Positions 18,434-27,402 are shown, counted from the stretch's first letter. The stretch: 64,000 nucleotides of DNA from CAVSMC01 sp963728935 (GCA_963728935.1 CAVSMC010000008.1:372001-436000); one strand, 5' to 3'. The notes: generated by a model not told the origin, from the letters alone. Program-made: numbers and translations.

Positions 18434-18937
18434 ATGGCGGCAAACGATAAAGCTTGGATAAGCAGCAGAATCAGCGTGCTGTTCGTCTGCATGGGCAATA
18501 TCTGTCGATCGCCGACGATCGAGGCGGTGTTTCGCGCGGCGCTGGAGCAGCAGCGGCTCGACGATCGCATTCACGTCGATTCGGCGGGCACAGGCAACTG
18601 GCATGTCGGGTCGCCACCCGATCCTCGCGCGATCCAGGCGGCGCGCAAGCGCGGTTACGATCTCACGGCGCTGCGCGCAAGACAGGTCGAAGCCGCGGAT
18701 TTCTCGCGCTACGGGTGGATCCTCGCGATGGACGAGACGAACCTGCGCGCGCTGGAAGCGATGCGCCCGGCCGACTTCACCGGCCACCTCGGACTGCTGC
18801 TCGACTTCGCGCCCGAGCTCGGCGTACGTGAAGTGCCGGACCCGTACTACGGCGGGCGCGACGGCTTCGATCGGGTGCTCGATCTCGCCGAGGCTTCCGC
18901 CAAGGGGCTGATCCGCCACCTCACACAGTCGCGCTGA
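18434..18937 (+). CDS. Low molecular weight protein-tyrosine phosphatase
   Basis: The 167-residue protein has the CX5R catalytic loop at Cys19-Arg25 (VCMGNICRSP), with the conserved Asn22 and Ser26, and the general acid Asp136 in VPDPYYGG. This is the LMW-PTP/Wzb-like cytoplasmic phosphatase family. Such enzymes dephosphorylate tyrosine kinases of capsule synthesis or act as general phosphotyrosine phosphatases; neither a kinase nor polysaccharide genes adjoin it. An upstream in-frame start at 18323 exists, but the preceding residues are not family-like. It converges on rne. Confidence 0.93.
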   Translation: MAANDKAWISSRISVLFVCMGNICRSPTIEAVFRAALEQQRLDDRIHVDSAGTGNWHVGSPPDPRAIQAARKRGYDLTALRARQVEAADFSRYGWILAMDETNLRALEAMRPADFTGHLGLLLDFAPELGVREVPDPYYGGRDGFDRVLDLAEASAKGLIRHLTQSR

Positions 18938-18952
18938 TCGCAACCGCGGACA

Positions 18953-18984
18953 GCGACGACGGGCGCGCGGCCCGCCGTCGTCGC
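18953..18984. terminator. Hairpin between convergent phosphatase and rne genes
   Basis: A perfect 10-bp stem, GCGACGACGG with CCGTCGTCGC, encloses a 12-base loop in the 58-bp gap between the two convergent stops. It lacks a U-tract on either strand, so it may work as a bidirectional barrier or mRNA 3' end stabiliser rather than a classical intrinsic terminator. Confidence 0.45.
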
Positions 18985-18995
18985 GATAGGAACGC

Positions 18996-21959
18996 TCACG
19001 CCGCCGGCGGTTGCTCCTTGCGTGTCTCGACGAGCTGCAGCGGCTCTTCGGCGATGACCGGCGGCGGCGGGCGCACGCGTTTCGGACGCGGCGCTTCCTC
19101 GTCCGGCTGGGCAACGAACCGTGATGTGCCGTGCGCCGTTTCGACCAGCACCAGGCCGGATTCGGCCGGCGGCGTCATCGACATTGGCGGCAACGGCGGC
19201 ATGTTGCTCGGCAAGGTGGGCGCTTCGACGACCGGCATCGGCGGTTCGTCGGGCACCTGCGGTTCGCGCTTCTCCGGTTCAGCAGAGATCAGCGCCGGCA
19301 TCGCCACGGGCGCCGGCGTCGCCAGGTCGGCGGTCGATTGCGACGGTTGGGTTTCTTCCGTCGGGCGCGCCGATGAAGGCATCGGCTCGGAGGCGGCCGC
19401 TTGCGGCTCGTCGATTGGCGTGATCGCCTCGTGCGGCGCCGTCAGCTCGGGCGCTGGCGACGCCGAAGCGACCGTTTCTGCCTGGTCCGGACGCGGCTCG
19501 CGTTCACTGCGATCGCCTCGACGGTGACGATCGCGCCGGCGACGACCACCGCCCGCGCCTTCACCGGGTTCACCCGGCTGGGCGCCCGGTGTCTGATGGA
19601 GAATCGCGGCCTCACCGGTGGCGGATGCTGCGTCCGCCTGCGACGGCGGCGTCGGGTGGTTGCGTGGCTCACGCGGCGCGCGCGGCTCGCGATGCGGCTG
19701 GCCTTCGCGCGGCTCGCGATGCGGCTGGCTTTCGCGCGGCTCGCGCTGCGGTTGACCTTCGCGCGGCTCGCGCTGCGGTTGACCTTCGCGCGGCTCGCGA
19801 TGCGGCTGGCCTTCGCGCGGCTCGCGCTGCGGTTGACCTTCGCGCGGCTCGCGCTGCGGTTGACCTTCGCGCGGCTCGCGCGGCGGCTGGCCCTCGCGCG
19901 GCTCGCGTTGCGGTTGACCTTCGCGCGGCTCGCGCGGCGGCCGTTGGGCCTGCTCACGCTGACCGTCCCGGCGTTGCGCGCCCTGACCTTGCTGCCGCGG
20001 CGGCTGCGACTGCGTCTGCCGAGGCTCACCGCGACGCTCGTCGCGCCGCCCTTCCTTCGGGCGTTCGTCACGGCGCTGATCGCGACCTTCGCCGCGTCGC
20101 TCGTGGCTCCGTCCGCGTCCCTCGCGCTGCTCGCGGCCTTCGCGACGGTTCTCACCGCGCTGCGACGGAGCGCGCTCCGGCGGACGTTGCGGCGGCGCGG
20201 GGATCGCGGGCTCGCTGCGGAACCAGGCGAGCACGCGCGCGAACCAGCCGTCGCTCGCGGCGGGCGCGGGCGCGGCATTCGTCGCCGCGGCCGGCGCTGG
20301 GATCGGGGCCGGCTGCGCGGGCGTAATGCCTTTGACCGCGGCCTCCATCCGCGTCTCCTTCGCTTCCTCCTTGATCTTCGTCGCGACGTCGGGCTCCGCA
20401 GGCCGCTCGACCATCTCGAACGACGGCGGCAACGGCTCGGTCTGATTGAGGTCGTCGTGGCGAAGTCGCTGGACCGAGTAGTTGGGCGTTTCGAGATGAC
20501 GGTTCGGCACGAGCAGCACGTTCACCTTGAAGCGCGTCTCGATCGACAGCACCTCGCTCCGCTTCTCGTTCAACAGGAACGTCGCGACGTCGACCGGCAC
20601 CTGCGCGACGACCTGCGCGGTGTTGTCCTTCATCGCCTCCTCTTGCAGGATGCGCAGGATGTGCAGCGCAGTCGATTCGGTGCCGCGGATGTGGCCGATG
20701 CCGTGGCAGCGCGGACACGGGATGTACGCGGACTCGGCAAGCGCCGGGCGCAGCCGCTGCCGCGAGAGCTCCATCAGGCCGAAACGCGAGATCTTTCCGA
20801 GCTGCACGCGCGCGCGGTCGTACTTCAGCGCGTCCTTCAGCCGCGTCTCGACTTCGCGCTGGTTCTTCGCGCTCTCCATGTCGATGAAGTCGATGACGAC
20901 GAGGCCGCCAAGGTCGCGCAGCCGCAGCTGGCGCGCGATTTCGTCGGCGGCTTCGAGGTTCGTGTTGAAAGCGGTCGTTTCGATGTCGCCCGCCTTGGTC
21001 GCGCGGGCGGAATTCACGTCGACCGACACGAGCGCTTCGGTGTGATCGATCACGATCGCCCCGCCGGAGGGCAGCGCGACCTGACGCGCGAACGCCGTCT
21101 CGATCTGATGCTCGATCTGGAAGCGCGAGAACAGCGGCACGTCGTCCTTGTAGAGCTTCACGCGGTTGACGTTCGCCGGCATCACGTGCGTCATGAATTG
21201 CTGCGCCTGCTCGAACACCGCCTCGGTGTCGATCAGCAACTCGCCGATGTCGGGCTGGAAGTAGTCGCGGATCGCGCGGATCACCAGGCTCGATTCCTGG
21301 TAGATGAGAAATGCGCCCGTCTGCAGCTTCGCGGCGTCCTCGATCGCGTGCCATAGCTGGAGCAGGTAATTGAGATCCCACTGCAGCTCTTCGGTCGAGC
21401 GTCCGATGCCGGCCGTGCGCGCGATCACGCTCATGCCGGAAGGAACGTCGAGGCCGCTGATCGCGTCGCGCAACTCGTTGCGCTCCTCGCCCTCGACGCG
21501 GCGCGACACGCCGCCGCCGCGCGGGTTGTTCGGCATCAGCACGAGATAGCGGCCGGCGAGCGAGATGTACGTCGTAAGCGCGGCGCCCTTGTTGCCGCGC
21601 TCGTCCTTGTCGACCTGGACGATCAGCTCCATGCCCTCTCGAAGCTGGTCCTGGATGCGTGCGCCGCGGCCGCCGCCGTCACCGTCGCCGTCGTCGGCAT
21701 CGGCGCCATTGCCTTTGCGGCCTCGCAGGTGCTGCCGCGAGATTTCCTTGATCGGCAGGAAGCCGTGGCGGTCGGTCCCGTAGTCGACGAAGCACGCTTC
21801 GAGGCTCGGTTCGACCCGAGTGATGACGGCCTTGTAGATGTTGCTCTTGCGTTGCTCCTTGTTCGCGGATTCGATATCGAGGTCGATCAGCTTCTGGCCG
21901 TCGACGATCGCTACGCGAAGCTCCTCGGCCTGCGTGGCGTTGAACAGCATGCGCTTCAT
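18996..21959 (-). CDS. rne: Ribonuclease E
   Basis: The 987-residue endoribonuclease begins MKRMLFNATQAEELRVAI and has the S1 RNA-binding domain (residues about 37-120), the DNase I-like catalytic domain with the Mg2+-binding Asp residues in LVVIDFIDMES and the preceding SVDVNSARAT, and the zinc-link CPRCHG that joins two dimers. It cuts single-stranded RNA during mRNA decay and rRNA or tRNA maturation. The C-terminal half is disordered, Arg/Glu/Pro-rich and carries about ten nonapeptide repeats; in this enzyme that region scaffolds RNA and degradosome partners. It is divergent from rluC across 668 bp, as in enterobacteria. Confidence 0.96.
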   Translation of the reverse strand: MKRMLFNATQAEELRVAIVDGQKLIDLDIESANKEQRKSNIYKAVITRVEPSLEACFVDYGTDRHGFLPIKEISRQHLRGRKGNGADADDGDGDGGGRGARIQDQLREGMELIVQVDKDERGNKGAALTTYISLAGRYLVLMPNNPRGGGVSRRVEGEERNELRDAISGLDVPSGMSVIARTAGIGRSTEELQWDLNYLLQLWHAIEDAAKLQTGAFLIYQESSLVIRAIRDYFQPDIGELLIDTEAVFEQAQQFMTHVMPANVNRVKLYKDDVPLFSRFQIEHQIETAFARQVALPSGGAIVIDHTEALVSVDVNSARATKAGDIETTAFNTNLEAADEIARQLRLRDLGGLVVIDFIDMESAKNQREVETRLKDALKYDRARVQLGKISRFGLMELSRQRLRPALAESAYIPCPRCHGIGHIRGTESTALHILRILQEEAMKDNTAQVVAQVPVDVATFLLNEKRSEVLSIETRFKVNVLLVPNRHLETPNYSVQRLRHDDLNQTEPLPPSFEMVERPAEPDVATKIKEEAKETRMEAAVKGITPAQPAPIPAPAAATNAAPAPAASDGWFARVLAWFRSEPAIPAPPQRPPERAPSQRGENRREGREQREGRGRSHERRGEGRDQRRDERPKEGRRDERRGEPRQTQSQPPRQQGQGAQRRDGQREQAQRPPREPREGQPQREPREGQPPREPREGQPQREPREGQPQREPREGQPHREPREGQPQREPREGQPQREPRESQPHREPREGQPHREPRAPREPRNHPTPPSQADAASATGEAAILHQTPGAQPGEPGEGAGGGRRRRDRHRRGDRSEREPRPDQAETVASASPAPELTAPHEAITPIDEPQAAASEPMPSSARPTEETQPSQSTADLATPAPVAMPALISAEPEKREPQVPDEPPMPVVEAPTLPSNMPPLPPMSMTPPAESGLVLVETAHGTSRFVAQPDEEAPRPKRVRPPPPVIAEEPLQLVETRKEQPPAA
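19679..19942. repeat. 27-bp tandem repeat in rne encoding nonapeptide repeats
   Basis: About ten consecutive 27-base units code on the minus strand for the nonapeptide REPREGQPQ, with Q/H/P changes in the last position and one Gly-to-Ser. Units are very similar at the DNA level, so copy number is likely to vary between strains by slippage. It lies in the disordered scaffold part of RNase E and would be an RNA-binding, basic-acidic linker. Confidence 0.9.
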
Positions 21960-22627
21960 GGATTCTTCCCGGCGCGATGTCCGGCCGGGCTTGCGGAGGC
22001 GAAGCGATCCGCGCGAAAACGCGCGGCGTTACGGTGCTACGCGGCGCGTGCGCGCGACGGCGGCCGTGCCGGCAGCGCGGGCTGCGGGCGGTCGAGATTG
22101 GAGCGCGCGCGCCAGCTAGAGCGCACGTTCCCGCGGCGCGATGGCGCTTGCGGGGGGCTCGGACTCATCGAAAGGTCGGTCTCGTCAACGTGTACAAGCG
22201 GGTAAAGCGCGGTCGGAGCGATGCGCGATCGGACATTCGCCGAACCTGCCGCACACTCCAACGGCGAAATTCGTCGCTGGGTTGCCGCGCACGCCGCCGC
22301 TTCGTTCCGGCACGCAAGCCGGTGCGGAGACTGCGCTCTTCCTTTAACATCGCTACTTTTTTCCGGGACGCAACGCCCGGACGGTGAGCGGATTTAACCG
22401 GCGGTCCGCTACGCCACGCGCGTTCTACCGCGTACGACGGGACCGGCTTCTTTGCCCTTCAACATTCGAGGGCGCTCGCCATTGCCAACGGTCCGGCCAA
22501 TCCATCACCGCCGCCGGCGGCCGGATCCACGGATCGTTGGGCCGCCGCCCGGCGCCTCCAGTCGCCGCGAATTCGCGGTTCGTCGGACGATGGTCGGGGC
22601 GTTGCTGCGAGCGAGAAGTATAAACGA
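21960..22627. other. rne: Long divergent intergenic region between rne and rluC
   Basis: No gene is visible in these 668 bases. The region must hold both promoters. A long rne 5' leader is expected, because in other bacteria RNase E cleaves its own leader to autoregulate, and 21960-22380 has room for it. A small hairpin CCGGG-N8-CCCGG lies at 22362-22380, next to a T6 run. I could not identify a strong -35/-10 pair with confidence. Confidence 0.5.
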
Positions 22628-23692
22628 ATGAATGCGTTAAGCAAGGATGCCGTCAACCGCGTCAAAGTCCGCGAAGATGCGGCCGGCCAGCGGATCGACA
22701 ACTTCCTCACCAGGATCCTCAAAGGCGTTCCGAAGAGCCACATCTATCGGATCCTGCGCAGCGGCGAGGTGCGCTTGAATCGTCGGCGCGTGGGTCCGGA
22801 TGCTCGTCTCGCCATCGGCGATGAGCTTCGAATTCCGCCCATTCGCACGACCACGCCCGGCGCGGCGGGCCGGGCTGCGCCGCCGCTCGATGCCGCGCCC
22901 GTGCCGCCGATCCTGTACGAGGACGATCAGCTGATCGCGCTCGCGAAGCCCTCGGGCCTCGCCGTTCACGGCGGCAGCGGCATCGCGTACGGCGTGATCG
23001 AGCGCCTGCGTCAGGATCGCCCGGATGCGAAGGTGCTCGAGCTCGTCCACCGGCTAGACCGCGACACGTCGGGCGTGCTGCTCGTCGCGAAGAAGCGCGC
23101 CGCGCTGACGGCGCTGCACGCGCAGCTTCGCGACGGGGCGGTCGACAAGCGCTACGACGCGCTCGTGCGCGGCAAATGGCGAGGTGCGATGCGCAAGGTC
23201 GACGTTGCGCTCACCTCGTGGGTCAACGCGCAGGGCGAGCGGCGCGTGAAAGTCGATCCGCAGGGACGCGCCGCGCGCACGATTTTCCGGTTGCAGCGCG
23301 CGTGGTCGGCGCACGAGCCGCCGCTCGCGTTGCTGGAGGCCGAGCTCGAGACGGGGCGCACGCACCAGATCCGCGTCCATCTCGCGCATCTTGGCTATCC
23401 GCTCGCCGGCGACGACAAGTACGGCGATTTCACGTGGAACCGCGCGCTCGCGAAGCAGGGCCTCAAGCGCATGTTCCTGCACGCACGGCGTATCTCGTTC
23501 GCGCATCCGGCCGATGGGCGGGCGATGAGCGTCGAGGCGCCGATGCCTGAAGAGTTGCGGCGCTATCTCGATTCGCTCACCCCCGACCCCTCTCCCGCAA
23601 GCGGGCGAGGGGAGAGCACCTCTCGTGCGAGCGGGCGAAGTGAGAGCACCCTCTCCCGCGCGCGGGAGAGGGCGCCGCGCAGCCGCGGGTGA
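22628..23692 (+). CDS. rluC: Ribosomal large subunit pseudouridine synthase C
   Basis: The 354-residue RluA-family enzyme has an N-terminal S4 RNA-binding domain (residues about 17-85) and a catalytic domain with HRLDRDTSGVLLVAKK, whose second Asp is the nucleophile, and later TGRTHQIRVH. RluC converts U955, U2504 and U2580 of 23S rRNA to pseudouridine. The position beside rne supports the RluC assignment. The catalytic domain ends near residue 318; the remaining residues (from LTPDPSPASGRGES) are encoded by palindromic CTCTCCCGC repeats and are not part of the enzyme fold. Confidence 0.93.
   Translation: MNALSKDAVNRVKVREDAAGQRIDNFLTRILKGVPKSHIYRILRSGEVRLNRRRVGPDARLAIGDELRIPPIRTTTPGAAGRAAPPLDAAPVPPILYEDDQLIALAKPSGLAVHGGSGIAYGVIERLRQDRPDAKVLELVHRLDRDTSGVLLVAKKRAALTALHAQLRDGAVDKRYDALVRGKWRGAMRKVDVALTSWVNAQGERRVKVDPQGRAARTIFRLQRAWSAHEPPLALLEAELETGRTHQIRVHLAHLGYPLAGDDKYGDFTWNRALAKQGLKRMFLHARRISFAHPADGRAMSVEAPMPEELRRYLDSLTPDPSPASGRGESTSRASGRSESTLSRARERAPRSRG
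23589..23684. repeat. Three-copy CCTCTCCCGC...GCGGG palindromic repeat
   Basis: Imperfect units of about 30 bases start near 23589, 23618 and 23650. Each has CCTCTC..GC at one end and GCGGG.GA.GG at the other, so each can fold into a small hairpin; the third is a perfect CCCTCTCCCGC/GCGGGAGAGGG palindrome. They overlap the 3' end of rluC and end just before the HAD gene. Confidence 0.85.
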
Positions 23693-23703
23693 GGGCGCTC
23701 GCA

Positions 23704-24372
23704 ATGGACGACTTCGCAGCGCGTCGCTTCCGCTTCATCGTGTTCGATTGGGACGGCACGCTCGTCGATTCGACGTCGATCATCGCGAGCTCGCTGCAGC
23801 GCGCGTGCGCCGATGTCGGCGAGCCCGTGCCGTGCGAAACGGACGCGCGGTACGTGATCGGCCTCGGGCTTGCCGACGCGCTTCGCCTCGTGGCGCCGGG
23901 CTTGCCTCGCGAGCACTGGCAGACGCTGGCGGATCGCTACCGCCATCACTACCTGTCGCGCGATGCGAGCATCCCGCTGTTCGACGGCGTGCGCGAGCTT
24001 CTCGACGAGCTCGACGCCGCCGGATTCCTTCTCGGGATCGCCACCGGCAAATCGCGCGTCGGGCTTGCGCGCGCGCTCGACCAGCATGGCTTGTCGAATC
24101 GCTTCACCGCGACGCGCTGCGCCGACGAAGGATTTCCCAAGCCGCATCCTGATATGCTGCTGCATCTGATGGATCGCGTCGGCGCGCGGCCGGCGGAAAC
24201 CTTGATGATCGGCGACACGACGCACGATCTCGAGCTGGCGAAGAACGCGGGCGCGGCAGCGATCGCGGTCGCGTACGGCGCGCATGATCTTGAAGGTCTC
24301 GCGCGGCTCGCGCCGCTTGCCACCGTCCATTCGATCGACGAGCTTCGCCGATGGCTGCGCGCGAACGCGTGA
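23704..24372 (+). CDS. HAD-family phosphatase (phosphoglycolate phosphatase-like)
   Basis: The 222-residue protein has the HAD motif I FDWDGTLVDS with the nucleophile Asp, motif II IATGKSR, motif III lysine in the KPHPD segment and motif IV MIGDTTHDLELAKNAGA, plus the alpha-helical cap of the Gph/YqaB group. It hydrolyses small phosphorylated metabolites in the cytoplasm; the substrate is not certain, though phosphoglycolate is common in this subfamily. The ATG at 23704 is used; a GTG at 23689 is in frame. Its stop lies inside the following Rieske gene, a 22-bp overlap that suggests coupled translation. Confidence 0.9.
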   Translation: MDDFAARRFRFIVFDWDGTLVDSTSIIASSLQRACADVGEPVPCETDARYVIGLGLADALRLVAPGLPREHWQTLADRYRHHYLSRDASIPLFDGVRELLDELDAAGFLLGIATGKSRVGLARALDQHGLSNRFTATRCADEGFPKPHPDMLLHLMDRVGARPAETLMIGDTTHDLELAKNAGAAAIAVAYGAHDLEGLARLAPLATVHSIDELRRWLRANA

Positions 24373-24791
24373 TCGGCGATTTCGCGCAGCTGCACGACGG
24401 CGGCGACGGCGTGCGCTTTACCGTGCGCGCCGCAGCGGGTGACGTGCCCGCGTTCGCGATTCGTCACCGGGGCACGGTGCACGCGTATCTCAATATCTGC
24501 GCGCACCAACAGGTCGAGCTCGACTGGTTGCCCGGCGCCTTCTTCGATTCCGACGGCGAAACGATCGTCTGCTCGCTGCATGGCGCACACTACGAGCCCT
24601 GCAGCGGACGGTGCGTGGCCGGACCGTGTGTCGGCGCGGCGCTCGCGCGCGTGCCGATCCGCGTGCGCGGCGACGGCGCGATCGTCGTCGTCGACGACGC
24701 AAGCCCGCCGGGCCGCCCCAAGGGCGAAAACCGGAGTGCGAAGCACGAAGGTAATCCTATCTGCCCGCCGGGCCGCCCCGAGGTCGAATAG
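24351..24791 (+). CDS. Rieske [2Fe-2S] domain protein with repeat-encoded tail
   Basis: The small soluble protein has the Rieske pair CAHQQ (Cys-x-His) and CSLHGAHYEPCSGRC (Cys-x2-His), which bind the [2Fe-2S] cluster, and the beta-sandwich expected of ferredoxin-like Rieske subunits of oxygenases. It sits between a HAD gene and sppA, a conserved betaproteobacterial arrangement whose role is unknown. The fold ends near residue 115; the last ~30 residues are translated from the first unit and part of the second of a 60-bp tandem repeat at 24703-24822. A GTG at 24369 overlapping the HAD stop (GTGA) is an alternative start. Confidence 0.88.
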   Translation: MAARERVIGDFAQLHDGGDGVRFTVRAAAGDVPAFAIRHRGTVHAYLNICAHQQVELDWLPGAFFDSDGETIVCSLHGAHYEPCSGRCVAGPCVGAALARVPIRVRGDGAIVVVDDASPPGRPKGENRSAKHEGNPICPPGRPEVE

Positions 24792-24822
24792 CGGATTGTG
24801 AAGCACGAAGGTAGTCCAATGA
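24703..24822. repeat. Two tandem 60-bp units containing CCGCCGGGCCGCCCC
   Basis: Units at 24703-24762 and 24763-24822 share GCCCGCCGGGCCGCCCC, a variable middle, and an end GAAGCACGAAGGTA(A/G)TCC(T/A)AT. The end of the second unit, GGTAGTCCAATGACC, recurs at 7803-7817 in front of the TIGR04282 gene. The first unit and part of the second are translated as the tail of the Rieske protein. It is not CRISPR: no spacer is present. Confidence 0.85.
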
Positions 24823-24837
24823 CCAAGCGAGATTCCC

Positions 24838-25758
24838 ATGGCCGACCCGAACCTCGATCAAACCCTGCTCGCACAACTCGGTCGCGATTGGCTCGTCGAG
24901 CGTCGGCGCGCGCGGCGCTGGAGCATCTTCTTCAAGCTGGTGACGATCGTGTTCCTGTTGCCGTTGTTCGTGCTGCTGTGGGCGGCGGTTTCCGCGCGCG
25001 AGCGCGTCTGCCTCGACAAGTGCACGGCGCTGGTCGAAGTGCGTGGCGAGCTCGAAGCTGGCGGACGCGCGAGCGCCGATCGCGTCATCTCGGGCTTGCA
25101 GGCGGCGTACAAGAACACGGGAACGCGCGGCGTCGTGTTGCGCGTGAACAGCCCCGGGGGGAGCCCCGTGCAGGCCGGGCAGATCTACGACGAGGTCAAG
25201 CGGTTGCGCGCCGCGAACCCCGACAAGCCGCTCTACGCGGTCGTCGACGAGGTCGCGGCGTCGGGCGGCTATTACGTCGCCGCGGCGGCCGAGCGCATCT
25301 ATGTCGACAAAGCGAGTCTGGTCGGCTCGATCGGCGTGATCATGGACGGCTTCGGCTTCGTGGGCGCGATGGAGAAGCTCGGCATCGAGCGGCGCGTGCT
25401 GACCGCGGGCGCTAACAAGGCGCTGCTCGATCCGTTCAGTCCCGTCGATCCGCGGCAACGCGATGCGATCCAGGCGAATCTCGACGAAGTCCACCAGCAG
25501 TTCATCGCAGCCGTGAAAGAAGGCCGCGGCGAGCGCCTGAAGGAGATCCCGGAGGTCTTCTCCGGCCTCGTGTGGAACGGCAAGCGCGCGGTCGACCTGG
25601 GTCTCGCCGACGGTCTCGGTACGCTCGAATCGGTTGCGCGCGACGTGATCAAGGCCGAGGAGATCGTCGATTTCACGCCGGAGGAGGGGTTGACCGAGCG
25701 TGTCGCACGGCGCTTCGGCGCGACATTCGCAAGCGCGCTGCGCTACTCGATGCGTTAG
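24838..25758 (+). CDS. sppA: Signal peptide peptidase SppA (family S49)
   Basis: The 306-residue protein has one N-terminal membrane anchor (about residues 29-50) and an S49 protease domain with VNSPGGSP, the catalytic Ser142 in VAASGGYYVAA and the general-base Lys194 in GANKALLDPF, 52 residues later as in short SppA enzymes. Working in the inner membrane, it degrades cleaved signal peptides. The short form oligomerises into a dome. The ATG at 24838 follows the 60-bp repeat; an ATG within the repeat is out of frame. It is followed 24 bp later by the CorA-like gene. Confidence 0.93.
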   Translation: MADPNLDQTLLAQLGRDWLVERRRARRWSIFFKLVTIVFLLPLFVLLWAAVSARERVCLDKCTALVEVRGELEAGGRASADRVISGLQAAYKNTGTRGVVLRVNSPGGSPVQAGQIYDEVKRLRAANPDKPLYAVVDEVAASGGYYVAAAAERIYVDKASLVGSIGVIMDGFGFVGAMEKLGIERRVLTAGANKALLDPFSPVDPRQRDAIQANLDEVHQQFIAAVKEGRGERLKEIPEVFSGLVWNGKRAVDLGLADGLGTLESVARDVIKAEEIVDFTPEEGLTERVARRFGATFASALRYSMR

Positions 25759-25782
25759 CCGGGACCGCCGGCGGATCTCGCC

Positions 25783-27402
25783 ATGTCACGGATCGTTCGC
25801 CAGTTCCGGCAAATCCTGATCTGGCCGCTGCAGCTCACGCCGATCGTCGAGAACGCGCAGATCCAGGAGCCGTGGGACATCCTGGATCGGCATCACGCCG
25901 GACATCCATGGCGCGAGTTGCGCGACGAATTCAGCTGCGATCCCGAGCAATACGCCGAACGCCATTACAGCGAATTCGTAACGTTCCTGCCTTACGTGCG
26001 CAAATTCCTCTACGGCGAGGGCAAGGGGCGGGGCAAGTCGACGAACGTCGAATCGCCGATCCGCGTTTACCGTCGCAACGACATCGTCAAGCTGCGCGTG
26101 ACGTTCGCCAGCGAGGCGACGCCCGTGGAGTTCAACGTTGCGCACGTCGACCTCGACTTCTTCTACGATCTCGACGTCATCATCCTGGTGGTCGAGATCT
26201 TCGCCAACGACTTGCCGCTCGCCACCGTGCAGGAGGCGATGTACCGCTTCGGGCGCGCGTATCCGACCTACTGGGATGAAGACGGCGGCGGGCATTGCGT
26301 CGTGCGCGCGCAGTGGCTCGACGCCGTCGACCAGGTCCTCGCCGAGTCCGACTACACCGAGCGGGCGAAATATCTCGAGCACGTCGGCCGGCATCGCGCG
26401 CCGCGTTTCTCGTCGCACTGGACGTGGCTGTTGCGGCCGCTCGTGCCCGAGCACTCGGGCGAGAAGGGGCTGATCCGCTATCGACAGGTCGAGTACAGCC
26501 GGATGCCGCTGCTCGCGTATCTCGCGATGGACGACGCGCGTACGCTCACGCGCGCCGACTTCGTGCGCATCGGTCTGGTGACCGGCGCCGGCGCGCCAGA
26601 CGCGCTGCCCTACGCGGCGCATTACGTTCAGAGCTTCGAATCGCGCTACTGCTACGACCAGTTCTGGAACGACGAGCGCGGCGGACGCCCCGGCACGCGG
26701 TTCATGTCATGCGGACATGCGTTCGCGATGGTGGGCGATGCGGACGACTCGTTCTTCGTCGACCGCGAAGCGGGTCTGCTGGCGCAGTTTCGCCACCAGT
26801 ACTTCCTTCTCTTCCTGATCCCGCACATCCACAAGGCCACGCTGCTGATGCTTTCGGACCGGATGGTCGATGCGCTCAACCGACTCGACATCCAGGACGC
26901 GGACTCGGTGCGACGTTTCAAGCGGACGATCCGGCAGCTGCTCGAGATCTTCCTGCGCTTCACCCACCGCTACTGGTTCCACGAGGTGTCGGATCAGCCG
27001 CAGGCGAAGGAGCTCTACCGGATGACGAGCGCGTATCTCGGCACCGACAGTCTGTACGACGAAACGCGCACCGAGATCGAGGACATGAGCGACTACCTCG
27101 AAAGCGATACGCTGCGCCGGCAGGCGAACACCGTCGTGCGGCTCACCGTGGTCACGGCGTTCGGGCTGGTAGGCACGGTTGCGACCGGCTTCCTCGGCAT
27201 GAACCTGTTCGCGCTCGCCGACTTGCCGGCGGTGGAAAAGATCGGCTGGTTCCTGCTCGTGCTGATCCCGACCGCGGTGCTGACGTTCTATACGATCGTC
27301 AAGTCGAAACGGCTGTCGGATTTCCTCGAGGCGCTGTCCGACGAACGAATGCCGGCGGCGGGGAAGTTCAACGCACTGCTCGACGTCTGGCGCAAGGCTT
27401 GA
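25783..27402 (+). CDS. CorA-like divalent-cation transporter with a long N-terminal domain
   Basis: The 539-residue protein ends with two close membrane helices: LVGTVATGFLGMNLFA containing the GMN selectivity signature, and WFLLVLIPTAVLTFYTIV. The ~430-residue cytoplasmic part is much longer than in CorA of E. coli (316 aa) and contains an SSHWTWLLRPLVPEH segment I do not recognise. CorA proteins are Mg2+, Co2+ or Zn2+ pentameric channels. Transport specificity cannot be set from sequence. The gene has the same direction as sppA and starts with ATG. Confidence 0.85.
   Translation: MSRIVRQFRQILIWPLQLTPIVENAQIQEPWDILDRHHAGHPWRELRDEFSCDPEQYAERHYSEFVTFLPYVRKFLYGEGKGRGKSTNVESPIRVYRRNDIVKLRVTFASEATPVEFNVAHVDLDFFYDLDVIILVVEIFANDLPLATVQEAMYRFGRAYPTYWDEDGGGHCVVRAQWLDAVDQVLAESDYTERAKYLEHVGRHRAPRFSSHWTWLLRPLVPEHSGEKGLIRYRQVEYSRMPLLAYLAMDDARTLTRADFVRIGLVTGAGAPDALPYAAHYVQSFESRYCYDQFWNDERGGRPGTRFMSCGHAFAMVGDADDSFFVDREAGLLAQFRHQYFLLFLIPHIHKATLLMLSDRMVDALNRLDIQDADSVRRFKRTIRQLLEIFLRFTHRYWFHEVSDQPQAKELYRMTSAYLGTDSLYDETRTEIEDMSDYLESDTLRRQANTVVRLTVVTAFGLVGTVATGFLGMNLFALADLPAVEKIGWFLLVLIPTAVLTFYTIVKSKRLSDFLEALSDERMPAAGKFNALLDVWRKA

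Noticed and set aside
19679..19942. A CRISPR array in the 27-bp repeats
   Set aside because: The repeats are directly contiguous without spacers and lie in frame inside rne.
19401..21356. A long open frame on the plus strand opposite rne
   Set aside because: It is the shadow of the high-GC rne gene and has a low-complexity, Arg/Leu-rich composition without any family motif.
24703..24822. A CRISPR or IS end in the 60-bp repeats
   Set aside because: Only two contiguous copies exist, with no spacers, no terminal inverted repeats and no transposase.
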